From the NCBI GenBank assembly GCA_900550175.1, contig URQX01000065.1, positions 1-9,317 of the forward strand: DNA of 9,317 bases. The letters are read 5' to 3'. This document shows positions 1 through 6,364 of the stretch, piece after piece. This stretch comes from an uncultured Veillonella sp. Its GTDB lineage: Bacteria; Bacillota; Negativicutes; Veillonellales; Veillonellaceae. The first letter of the stretch is position 1. Every line of letters begins with the position of its first letter. The notes beneath the pieces were generated by a model that saw only the letters and a list, made by a program, of their open reading frames with translations, was not told the origin of the DNA and did no database searches. The position numbers were made by a program, and so were the translations under genes.

Positions 1-375
1 ATTACACATGTTTATAACTACGACGTACCACGCGACGTAGATTACTATATCCATCGTATTGGTCGTACCGGTCGTGCAGGCAACTCTGGTGTAGCTGTAA
101 CCTTTGCTACACCACAAGATGAATCTTGGTTACGACGTATTGAACGTGCTATCCAAGCAACGCTTACCAAATACACTAAAGATGGACAAATTAAGACTAA
201 AGGTAATGCAAGTGCTGCGCCAAAACGTGCAAAATCTTCTGGCAAAACTAAGATTACAAGTTCCTATCAATCTACAAAGGCTAAAGCTCATAAAGCTCGT
301 GGCCATAAAGGTGTTAATACACGCCAACGCCGTACGTCCACATCACAAACAGGACGACGTGGTAAACGTAAGTAA
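1..375 (+). CDS. DEAD-box ATP-dependent RNA helicase, C-terminal part (5' truncated by window)
   Basis: The frame is open from base 1 and ends at TAA 373-375, leaving 124 residues of the C-terminal end. Residues 18-27 read HRIGRTGRAG, the motif VI arginine-finger signature of the helicase C domain. It is preceded by ITHVYNYDVPRD, the usual block before motif VI. These proteins unwind or remodel RNA duplexes with ATP in the cytoplasm, typically in ribosome assembly or mRNA decay. After about residue 50 the protein becomes a lysine/arginine/serine/threonine-rich tail of about 70 residues ending in GRRGKRK. Such basic tails usually add non-specific RNA affinity. The N-terminal RecA domain with the DEAD box lies outside the window, so I cannot tell which paralogue (CshA, DeaD or RhlE type) this is. 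A strong terminator begins only 3 bases after the stop. Confidence 0.95.
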   Translation: MTHVYNYDVPRDVDYYIHRIGRTGRAGNSGVAVTFATPQDESWLRRIERAIQATLTKYTKDGQIKTKGNASAAPKRAKSSGKTKITSSYQSTKAKAHKARGHKGVNTRQRRTSTSQTGRRGKRK

Positions 376-378
376 AAA

Positions 379-423
379 AAAGCCGTACAAGAATGTATAA
401 AAACATGCTTGTACGGCTTTTTA
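379..423. terminator. Bidirectional rho-independent terminator
   Basis: The arm AAAGCCGTACAAG (379-391) pairs with CTTGTACGGCTTT (408-420). An inner ATGT/ACAT extension follows after an A-G mismatch. On the plus strand the hairpin runs into TTTTT. On the minus strand it runs into a tract of eight or nine Ts opposite the A-run that starts at 374. It therefore fits as the terminator of the helicase gene and, from the other side, of the minus-strand cassette whose last stop codon is at 537. Confidence 0.9.
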
Positions 424-437
424 GTATAAAAATAAAA

Positions 438-530
438 TTAAAAACTACTATTCTTTAAATCATCAAATACCTTAATAGTCGTATCTTTTTTCTTGAGACG
501 AATGAAATAATCCCCTAAAATTACTCTTAA
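438..530 (-). pseudogene. Short coding-like remnant, no recognisable start
   Basis: On the minus strand, 30 codons without a stop lie between a TAA at 531-533 and a TAA at 438-440. The peptide contains GDYFIRLKKKDTTIKVFDDL, which has a protein-like mix of residues. It has no ATG, GTG or TTG start. The only Shine-Dalgarno-like stretch, AGGGG near 512-516, faces an ATT codon at 501-503. It could be the leftover 3' end of a decayed eighth cassette gene, or chance in AT-rich DNA. I recognise no family. Confidence 0.22.
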
Positions 531-536
531 TTAGAT

Positions 537-974
537 TTATTTACGAGAGAAATCAGAGCTATATGGTTGATAATAATAAGTATTTAATAATCTATTAGGT
601 CGTCTTAAATCATAAACCTTTAAATATGGAGTACCAAACATTTCAACCATCTTAGGATTATCATTATCATGTCTTAACCAATCTAATCTAATACTTCTAG
701 GCCCATTAGCTTCTAATATCGTAATAATTGCACCACCAGGATTCCCCCCAACATAATCATAACAATCTATAATTTTGGCGCCATTGACATAACCATGATG
801 AATACTATACACCAAATTACCATTTGCATCATACCAATCACCGGATAGCTTACCACTTACAGACTGAATCATAGAATCTCTTCGATCCATAGGGGACGAT
901 GCAAAGACATTAAAATTCATCAATACTAAAGTTGCTGTACACACCACTAAAAATAAAAATTTAAAATATTTCAT
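537..974 (-). CDS. Small exported protein of unknown function
   Basis: This gene encodes 145 residues. Residues 1-25 form a classical signal peptide: MKYFK, then a hydrophobic core, then a cut probably after VFA. The mature chain of about 120 residues has no further membrane span. It is rich in aromatic residues and in alternating patterns that suggest beta strands, for example GDWYDANGNLVYSI and GAIITILEANGPRSIRLDW. One cysteine remains in the mature chain (in DCYDY), so there is no internal disulfide. I do not recognise the family. The ATG at 974 is preceded by AGAGGG at about 9 bases. It is the last gene of the cassette and has the widest upstream gap (82 bases), so it may have its own promoter, although I find no convincing one. 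In a diderm it would be periplasmic. A role in the envelope is inferred only from its leader and its neighbours. Confidence 0.85.
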   Translation of the reverse strand: MKYFKFLFLVVCTATLVLMNFNVFASSPMDRRDSMIQSVSGKLSGDWYDANGNLVYSIHHGYVNGAKIIDCYDYVGGNPGGAIITILEANGPRSIRLDWLRHDNDNPKMVEMFGTPYLKVYDLRRPNRLLNTYYYQPYSSDFSRK

Positions 975-1056
975 AATAAATATCCCTCTAAAGTCACGAT
1001 GAATAATAATTGAAATTTTCTAATCGCTTTAACAATCAAAAAATCACATAATGATA

Positions 1057-1611
1057 TTAATTACAGATAGTAATCTGTGTTACCTTTTTACCATTATGAG
1101 TAAAATAAATCCCATCTATATAATCCGAGCCAGCCTTCTGATACCCATAGAAATAATAGTTTCTGTAAATATAATCAGGTTCTCCATATGCTGCTACAAC
1201 TTGTTTTAAAGTATCCCCAACAGCAATCCCTCTTGCTGTTGCTGCATCGCGATTTGTTACATAAATTCTATCCACTCGATAATCACGATATAGATATATA
1301 TCTCTATGAAACTTAATACCACCATATTGCAAGTATTCATTTGATTCATATTGTGGATTTCCCAGACTAGCCTTTATTTCCGAAAACGTTGCTCCTAAGG
1401 GAACTCCAGCAATTTTCATATCTTCTCTAGGCAATAAATGACCTATATCATATTTTTTTCTATCAGTAGACGGTGATGCATTCGTACTCACTGTATCTAA
1501 TGAATTCTCCAAGCGTCCCCAAGCCTTAGAAAGCCAGCTAGCATTAGCCGTTATAGAAAAACTTAACATAAAATATGTGACGAACAAGACCCCAATAATG
1601 ATTTGTTTCAT
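1057..1611 (-). CDS. Exported tandem SmpA/BLIP-like repeat protein
   Basis: This gene encodes 184 residues with a signal peptide, probably cut after ANA (residue 24), leaving a mature chain of about 160. Two halves of similar design follow. Repeat 1 (about 66-117) opens with GVPLGATFSEIKASLGNP. Repeat 2 (about 128-182) opens with GIAVGDTLKQVVAAYGEP. Each then continues into aromatic-rich strands ending in DRIYV and DGIYF/TQITI. A G-x-x-x-G-x-T helix, a xxLG-x-P turn and then a sheet is the layout of the SmpA/OmlA (BamE) domain. Two such units in about 160 residues is also the layout of Streptomyces BLIP, a beta-lactamase inhibitor. The fold assignment is from pattern only. The single cysteine is near the C-terminus (TICN), so no disulfide is possible. 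AGGGAG lies 7 bases before the ATG. The gene starts 20 bases after its upstream neighbour and is two genes downstream of the zinc-ribbon OB gene. Confidence 0.8.
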   Translation of the reverse strand: MKQIIIGVLFVTYFMLSFSITANASWLSKAWGRLENSLDTVSTNASPSTDRKKYDIGHLLPREDMKIAGVPLGATFSEIKASLGNPQYESNEYLQYGGIKFHRDIYLYRDYRVDRIYVTNRDAATARGIAVGDTLKQVVAAYGEPDYIYRNYYFYGYQKAGSDYIDGIYFTHNGKKVTQITICN

Positions 1612-1631
1612 AACACGACTCCCTTTAGAAA

Positions 1632-2357
1632 CTAATTAATTCCATAGTCTTTCTTCAATGCCGCTAACTTATCATAAAACTCATCATATTTTTTTCCACC
1701 TTCATCAAAACGATAAGTATTTCCAGCAGCACCATCATACATGGCATTAACACGTTGAATTTGGATATTTTGTAATTCAATTACACGCTGTTTAACAGCA
1801 GGCTCTAAATCTTGAAATTTAGAAGCTTCATTATTAATTTCACTGAGAGTTCGTTCACGATTCCAATGACTAGTACTATAACCTTTTACTCGTCCTACAT
1901 TAATATCATCCGCCAAAGATTTCAGCAGAGATTCACCATTCATAAGTGTATCGATTGCATTCTTAACTTGTGTTTTAGTTAATTCTTTTTTTGCCTCTTC
2001 TTCTTTTTGCTTTTTATCAGCTTCAGCCTTATCTTGAGCCTCCTTAGCTTTTTGACTAGCTTCTATTGCCGCAACACGAGCTTGTTCAGCTTGACTTTGT
2101 TGTAAATAATAACTATAACCGAAGTAAGTACTCCCAGCTACTACTAATACTGCAACAGCGATGGTTGTAGCTTGAATAATATTTTTCCGTTTTCTTTGTG
2201 TAGATACGGAGTTAGATATATAACCTAAAGTACTATTCGCCATATTATTTGGAGTTTTATTATTAGCTTCCTCTACTAATTGCTCTTTACCACAAGATGC
2301 ACAATATAATGCATCGTCATCAATTGAAGTACCACAAAATCTACAAAATTTGCTCAT
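1632..2357 (-). CDS. Zinc-ribbon, single-span membrane protein with coiled-coil extracytoplasmic domain
   Basis: This gene encodes 241 residues. The N-terminus holds a zinc ribbon with C5-x2-C8 and C19-x2-C22 (FCRFCG and YCASCG). A polar linker ends in the basic patch QRKRK (54-58), followed by one membrane span at about 60-82. Next come about 40 residues of alanine/lysine/glutamate-rich coiled coil (about 88-126) and a helical C-terminal domain of about 110 residues that I do not recognise. The positive residues before the span predict the zinc ribbon inside and the coiled coil outside. The layout resembles TcaA/YvbJ-type envelope proteins, but the outer domain is different. The ATG is preceded by AGGGAG, which overlaps the stop of the previous gene (11-base gap), so translation is probably coupled. 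It may be a sensor or scaffold; the function is unknown. Confidence 0.82.
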   Translation of the reverse strand: MSKFCRFCGTSIDDDALYCASCGKEQLVEEANNKTPNNMANSTLGYISNSVSTQRKRKNIIQATTIAVAVLVVAGSTYFGYSYYLQQSQAEQARVAAIEASQKAKEAQDKAEADKKQKEEEAKKELTKTQVKNAIDTLMNGESLLKSLADDINVGRVKGYSTSHWNRERTLSEINNEASKFQDLEPAVKQRVIELQNIQIQRVNAMYDGAAGNTYRFDEGGKKYDEFYDKLAALKKDYGIN

Positions 2358-2368
2358 ATTATTTCTCC

Positions 2369-3016
2369 CTATTCATTTATCTTATCAGCATTAATTTGAA
2401 TTGTTATATCTGTAGGTGTATCTTGTTTAACAATTCCGTATGATTTACCTTCAACAGTTATAAAATCACCAATATTTAATCCATTAAGACTTTTAACTAA
2501 CTTTGGATCTACATCAACCATTACACTATATCTTTTTCCAGCTGCATCTGTTTGATAAATGACAATACCGTAATTATTTGAATTTTTAAACTGAAATTTA
2601 TCTACAACTTTACCATTAATAGATACAATATTATCCTTATATTTTGTTTCAGCAGAATACTGGTCCCTGATATAATCATCAGCCATATCTTTTGCCTTTA
2701 CAGTAATTTTAGTTCCATTAATACTAGTAGTTGTAGTAGGAGAATGTATCGCAACTGCAGCCACAATCATAATAGCAAATAAGATAACTACCCCAACTAT
2801 ATACTTCCTAAAGTTATTACTATTTACAAGTCGGTTCTGTAGATGTTGGACAATTGATGAACTTATTTCATTCCCACATTTTGTACAAAAACGTGAATCT
2901 CTAGGAACAGTTTCTCCACAGTTTGGACATAAGTTATTATCTTTTTCAGCACCACACTTCACACAAAATTTTGCCCCAGATTTCCATTCAGCACCACACT
3001 GAGTACACTTATACAT
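2369..3016 (-). CDS. Double zinc-ribbon membrane protein with tRNA_anti-like OB-fold domain
   Basis: This gene encodes 215 residues. Two consecutive zinc ribbons use C4/C7/C18/C21 and C30/C33/C44/C47 and are typical of zinc-ribbon domains in bacterial membrane proteins. A single membrane span follows at about 73-90, after a basic stretch (NNFRKY). The remainder (about 103-205) matches the pattern of the tRNA_anti-like (OB-fold) family: AKDMADDYIRDQYSAETKYK, then INGKVVDKF, a strand-rich core, and GDFITVEGKSYGI. Despite its name that family is found in membrane or exported proteins and is not evidence of tRNA binding. The expected topology is ribbons inside and OB fold outside. The gaps to both neighbours are 11 bases, and the Shine-Dalgarno AAGGGGA overlaps the stop of the previous gene. 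It shares its architecture with the next gene, so the two probably form a functional pair. Confidence 0.85.
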   Translation of the reverse strand: MYKCTQCGAEWKSGAKFCVKCGAEKDNNLCPNCGETVPRDSRFCTKCGNEISSSIVQHLQNRLVNSNNFRKYIVGVVILFAIMIVAAVAIHSPTTTTSINGTKITVKAKDMADDYIRDQYSAETKYKDNIVSINGKVVDKFQFKNSNNYGIVIYQTDAAGKRYSVMVDVDPKLVKSLNGLNIGDFITVEGKSYGIVKQDTPTDITIQINADKINE

Positions 3017-3027
3017 AAAAATTCCCC

Positions 3028-3963
3028 TTACTTCAAATTAACTTTACGATCTACTTCCTTAGCTATAGATTGAAAATGCTTTATTGTTTCAGCTCTGGAA
3101 TCATATCCATCTGAAAGCAGTACTAGTATATAGTAGTCGCTTTGATTACCATTATAGATAATACCTCCATCATGGTATACGCTCGCTAATTCACCTGTTT
3201 TATGAGCAATCACTCTATTAGGCAACGCCAGTGAAATACATTCTGTATCCGTTTGCTCTAACAAATAATGTATCATCTTTTTATTAGCTAAATCAGAAGC
3301 CAGCTCTCCTTTTGCTAACTTCAAAAACCAATTTCCTAAATCCTTAGCAGAGGTATAGTTTTCAATACCTTTATCAATAGCAATTAAATCCATCATTTTG
3401 CGATTTAATTGCGTATCCATGTATCCTTGGTTTAATAAATAAGAATTAATATTTTCTAGGCCTAGTTTATCAATTAATATATTAGTAGCAGTATTATCAC
3501 TTTCAGCGATCATTAATCTTGCCAGCACATCAATAGATAGTATGGATCCACTTTCATATCCATATAAAATACCTGATCCACCAACTTTATCAGAAGGTTT
3601 CAATACATATATATCTTGTAAGGAAATCTCGCCTTTATCAACCTTTTCAAAGAGATAGCTTAAAATAAATACTTTGATCATACTAGCGGACTTTATACGA
3701 TGAGAATGAACTGTCGAACTTTTACCATTCATATATAAATACGCACTCTCTGATGGGGCAAGATTAAAGTCCTCCCATTTATTTTCTGTTTTATTAATAG
3801 TTGGATCAACTCTATTTATCCTCTGTTGTAAGCTAATAGTATCATTTGAATCAGCTTGTTCAGGCATTGAGACAACATGTTTACCACCTATTGCCCCAAG
3901 ACAAATTGTTGTACCTAACCCTAGTATTAGAAACGATCTAATGAATTTTGACTTTAGATTCAT
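3028..3963 (-). CDS. Exported class A beta-lactamase-like serine hydrolase lacking the omega-loop Glu
   Basis: This gene encodes 311 residues with an N-terminal signal or anchor segment (about 9-26). Three active-site elements of the penicillin-recognising serine enzymes are intact: S94-M-I-K97 (SxxK, nucleophile and lysine), S155-D-N157 (SDN), and K255-T-G257 (KTG). The spacing and the SDN form match class A beta-lactamases (Beta-lactamase2 family). In the omega loop, where TEM-type enzymes read R164-W-E166-P-E-L-N170, this protein reads R188-K-M-M-D-L-I. The deacylating glutamate and its asparagine partner are thus replaced by methionine and isoleucine. Beta-lactams should still acylate the serine, but rapid turnover looks unlikely. 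It is more plausibly a DD-peptidase, an esterase-like wall enzyme or a beta-lactam-binding protein than a resistance enzyme. C21 is not in a good lipobox. The start ATG has its GGGGA about 17 bases upstream, unusually far. Confidence 0.88.
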   Translation of the reverse strand: MNLKSKFIRSFLILGLGTTICLGAIGGKHVVSMPEQADSNDTISLQQRINRVDPTINKTENKWEDFNLAPSESAYLYMNGKSSTVHSHRIKSASMIKVFILSYLFEKVDKGEISLQDIYVLKPSDKVGGSGILYGYESGSILSIDVLARLMIAESDNTATNILIDKLGLENINSYLLNQGYMDTQLNRKMMDLIAIDKGIENYTSAKDLGNWFLKLAKGELASDLANKKMIHYLLEQTDTECISLALPNRVIAHKTGELASVYHDGGIIYNGNQSDYYILVLLSDGYDSRAETIKHFQSIAKEVDRKVNLK

Positions 3964-3978
3964 AATTATTAAATAATA

Positions 3979-3986
3979 CTTTCCCC
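3979..3986 (-). promoter_or_regulatory. Distant Shine-Dalgarno of the lactamase-like gene
   Basis: GGGGAAAG is the only ribosome-binding-like sequence before the ATG at 3963, but it lies about 17 bases away instead of the usual 5-9. The gap contains ATTAT-TTA-ATAAT, a weak AT hairpin that could shorten the effective spacing. The in-frame codons between are ATT, ATA, TTA and TAT, none of them a normal start. Low translation, or translation that depends on the upstream gene, is likely. Confidence 0.45.
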
Positions 3987-3996
3987 AAGAATTTTG

Positions 3997-4377
3997 CTAA
4001 AAATTGATTGTATTAAAAACTTGTAATACTGCACTATAATATGTATCAAAGTCAGCTGTAAAATATCCCCCATGATGTAATGCAGCCACGTAGTTATATA
4101 AGGAATTAGCATTAGTCATCCCATCTTCCCTATAGTAAGTTAAATAATTCCCAAAATAATTAGCAAAATCTATGAAATCATTAAAATGTCTCCAGCTCCC
4201 ATCTGTATCCATAACACCACCCAAATTATGATGACTAGCTTGTAATTGGGATGTAAATCCCTCTGTTTCTATATACCATTGAGTATAAATAAACTTTGGA
4301 TCTACATGAACACCATTTTCTGCTGCTTTCTGAGATGATATTTTTGCCAAGCTATAAAAGTATTGATTAACTTCCAC
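3997..4377 (-). CDS. Leaderless glucosaminidase-like (GH73/lysozyme-fold) protein
   Basis: This gene encodes 126 residues with a GTG start preceded by a perfect AGGAGG at 7 bases, so the start is secure. The segment FIYTQWYIETEGFTSQL (29-45), followed by HHNLGGV (49-55), matches the catalytic-helix and N-L-x-G-[VI] blocks of the mannosyl-glycoprotein endo-beta-N-acetylglucosaminidase-like (GH73) domain found in peptidoglycan hydrolases and phage lysins. E37 is the likely catalytic acid. F-x-D-F-x-x-Y (about 67-74) and GGYFT in the C-terminal third also fit. The usual family domain is about 130-150 residues, so this is essentially a bare catalytic domain. It has no signal peptide, membrane span or wall-binding module. 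The product would therefore stay in the cytoplasm unless an unusual route exports it. It lies 15 bases after the O-acetyltransferase gene, whose modification normally blocks muramidases. Activity is not proven by sequence. Confidence 0.75.
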   Translation of the reverse strand: MEVNQYFYSLAKISSQKAAENGVHVDPKFIYTQWYIETEGFTSQLQASHHNLGGVMDTDGSWRHFNDFIDFANYFGNYLTYYREDGMTNANSLYNYVAALHHGGYFTADFDTYYSAVLQVFNTINF

Positions 4378-4384
4378 TATACTT

Positions 4385-4390
4385 CCTCCT
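4385..4390 (-). promoter_or_regulatory. Consensus Shine-Dalgarno deciding the GTG start at 4377
   Basis: AGGAGG lies 7 bases before GTG (4375-4377) and is the strongest ribosome-binding site inside the cassette. There is no ATG near the 5' end of this reading frame, so this site supports the GTG start and the absence of a signal peptide. Confidence 0.85.
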
Positions 4391-4392
4391 AT

Positions 4393-6306
4393 TTATATAT
4401 CAGCACTAGCAGTAACGCGTTTGTGATTAATGCGATTACTATCATTAGATGATTTAGATAACATATCTGATTTAATTTTCTCATGAACGAACTTAGAATA
4501 TTCTTTAATCCCTATATCATTTGGATGAATACCATCGTCACCAAGCCAATCTCTGTGCTTAGCAGCTATACTTGCCCAGTCAATAATAATAATATTAGGA
4601 TGTTCTTTTGCTAATTTTTCTAAATACGCATTATTTTCATCTATCCAACTAATACCAGGTGCATAATTATTGATCCAATAAATCTTTCTATTCCCTAAAT
4701 AATCAATCAAGGCTTTAGTTTCTGATTCATAATAGCCTGTAATCGGACCATTAGTTCCTAGGCCAACTATAACAACATCCCCTAATCGACCTTCATTATT
4801 AATTCCCCTAAAAATATCCAAACCAGCTCCAACATAGCGAGAAACTTTAGCATCAATGTAAATACCTGCAAAATCATTTCGTAAAGCTGGTGCAGCACCA
4901 AGCATGACAGAATCACCTACTGCTACAATATTAACCATTCCTTGAGGATCTTTTATTTCTGATAAATTCACATCTTTATTCTTATCATTTGCACTAGCTT
5001 GAGAGAGAGCATTTGCTTCTAAACGTGCCTGTAAATCACTCACATCACGTTGCTTATCGGCTGGTGCCATACAAAAGGCAATACCACCAGCTAAAATAAC
5101 TAAAGAAGCTACCGGGGTTACAACCTTTACATAATAAGATTGAACAGCTTTGAAAAAATCTGACCATGAAATCAATGAGTTAAACCACTTACTAACATTA
5201 TCAATCCATACTGTTAATAAAAGAATAACCGATATCATAGCTGCATAATATCCTATTTCATTCTCAAAAAACTTCAAAAATTCTAATTTTTGGAAAATAT
5301 AGATAACCGGATACTGCCAAAGAAATAATCCATAACTATGATGACCGAACCATTTAATTAAAGGTAAATTAAAGACCTTTCCAGCAAAAATCTTTTTATT
5401 TTCTGTAATTAATACCATTCCTGCAAATAAAATTGTAAAGGCTGGCATCCAAACAATATAGGTAAGCGGGTCTTGTCCATTTATTTTTACATACCCAACT
5501 AATACTATAAGGGTACTAGTAATTAAAAATATTGATCCTATAGTGTTTTTTAGTTTAGAAATGCCTGCAGATTTATTGACATCTACATAATGTAATCCCA
5601 AAACAGCCCCCAGTAACAATGCCCAAACTCGAGTATCAGTGCCAAAATAAACTCGTGACACATCACTACCTGGTTGGTACATAAGAGGCATAATAGCACC
5701 TAATCCTAGAGAAATAACTAGCAATACACCTAGTGCTATAAAATTTGATGACCAACGACTTATACTACGATACAACCAAAATATAATGGGCCACACCAAA
5801 ATATACTGTAATTCAATTCCCATAAACCACATATGAGTAAATGGTGATGTATTAGCAAGTCGTGTGAAATAATCTGCATTTTGGGATATTTGCCACCAAT
5901 TGTTATATCCTAAAAGGATAGAAATCACTTCAGAACGCACACCCGCAAGTGCCTCAGGAACTAATGCATATAAAGTCCCTAGAACAATCATAATCATAAT
6001 AATTAATGGTAAAAGAATACGTTTAATCCTACGAACCATATAATTCTTTATACTATATGTACCTTTTTTATATTGACTAGCTGTTGTAAAAGCTAATAAA
6101 TACCCCGATAATAGAAAAAATAATGATACACCTAAAAAACCACCTATGACAGAGTTAGGAAACATATGGAATAAAGTAACACCAATAATTGCTAACCCTT
6201 TCAACCCATCAATACCTTGTATTGTGTCTTTTTGAGACTTTATATTTTTATCTACTCCAATAAAAATAGTCTTATTTGAATTACCTACTCCAATATTTAC
6301 GTCCAT
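4393..6306 (-). CDS. oatA: OatA-type peptidoglycan O-acetyltransferase (AT3 membrane domain + SGNH domain)
   Basis: This gene encodes 637 residues. The N-terminal half is an acyltransferase-3 membrane domain of about ten spans: GIDGLKGLAIIGVTLFH carries the conserved histidine H47, and SGYLL is at 67-71. After a last span near 405-425 comes an extracytoplasmic linker and then an SGNH esterase-fold domain. That domain has G464-D-S466 in GDSVMLGA, G517-T-N519 in LGTNGP, and D591-x-x-H594 in DDGIHPN, giving a Ser-His-Asp triad. IDAKVSRYVGAG after the Ser block is typical of OatA. The enzyme moves acetyl groups across the membrane onto the C6 hydroxyl of N-acetylmuramate, which gives lysozyme resistance. 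In a diderm, an OafB-like LPS O-acetyltransferase is an alternative. I chose ATG 6306, because GAGGGG lies 7 bases upstream; a TTG at 6333 would add nine residues that include this site. It is the first gene of the cassette. Confidence 0.9.
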   Translation of the reverse strand: MDVNIGVGNSNKTIFIGVDKNIKSQKDTIQGIDGLKGLAIIGVTLFHMFPNSVIGGFLGVSLFFLLSGYLLAFTTASQYKKGTYSIKNYMVRRIKRILLPLIIMIMIVLGTLYALVPEALAGVRSEVISILLGYNNWWQISQNADYFTRLANTSPFTHMWFMGIELQYILVWPIIFWLYRSISRWSSNFIALGVLLVISLGLGAIMPLMYQPGSDVSRVYFGTDTRVWALLLGAVLGLHYVDVNKSAGISKLKNTIGSIFLITSTLIVLVGYVKINGQDPLTYIVWMPAFTILFAGMVLITENKKIFAGKVFNLPLIKWFGHHSYGLFLWQYPVIYIFQKLEFLKFFENEIGYYAAMISVILLLTVWIDNVSKWFNSLISWSDFFKAVQSYYVKVVTPVASLVILAGGIAFCMAPADKQRDVSDLQARLEANALSQASANDKNKDVNLSEIKDPQGMVNIVAVGDSVMLGAAPALRNDFAGIYIDAKVSRYVGAGLDIFRGINNEGRLGDVVIVGLGTNGPITGYYESETKALIDYLGNRKIYWINNYAPGISWIDENNAYLEKLAKEHPNIIIIDWASIAAKHRDWLGDDGIHPNDIGIKEYSKFVHEKIKSDMLSKSSNDSNRINHKRVTASADI

Positions 6307-6313
6307 TATGTTT

Positions 6314-6319
6314 CCCCTC
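6314..6319 (-). promoter_or_regulatory. Shine-Dalgarno fixing the oatA-like start
   Basis: GAGGGG lies 7 bases before ATG 6304-6306. The reading frame stays open upstream to a TTG at 6333, but that start would place this site within the coding region and has no site of its own. Confidence 0.8.
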
Positions 6320-6364
6320 ACATTAATTAACAATCCAGATTCAATATTACAAACACTACATAAC

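Noticed and set aside
45..327. Two minus-strand open frames opposite the helicase end
   Set aside because: Both are antisense to clear helicase coding sequence and have no recognisable start signals or domain.
104..400. Open plus-strand frame of 98 codons overlapping the helicase gene
   Set aside because: It is an out-of-frame reading of the helicase tail, with repetitive basic composition and no ribosome-binding site; the frame beginning at base 1 carries motif VI.
3895..3915. Lipobox for lipoprotein processing in the lactamase-like protein
   Set aside because: Residues around C21 read TTICLG, which lacks the expected L-[AS]-[GA]-C pattern.
3028..3963. Straight annotation as a beta-lactamase resistance gene
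   Set aside because: The omega-loop glutamate and asparagine needed for fast deacylation are absent, so resistance cannot be claimed from the fold.
3997..4377. Prophage remnant
   Set aside because: A single lysin-like domain with no integrase, holin, structural or attachment sequences nearby does not support a prophage.
6307..6333. Upstream TTG start for the O-acetyltransferase
   Set aside because: The nine extra residues would be encoded by the Shine-Dalgarno region itself; the ATG at 6306 has GAGGGG at correct spacing.
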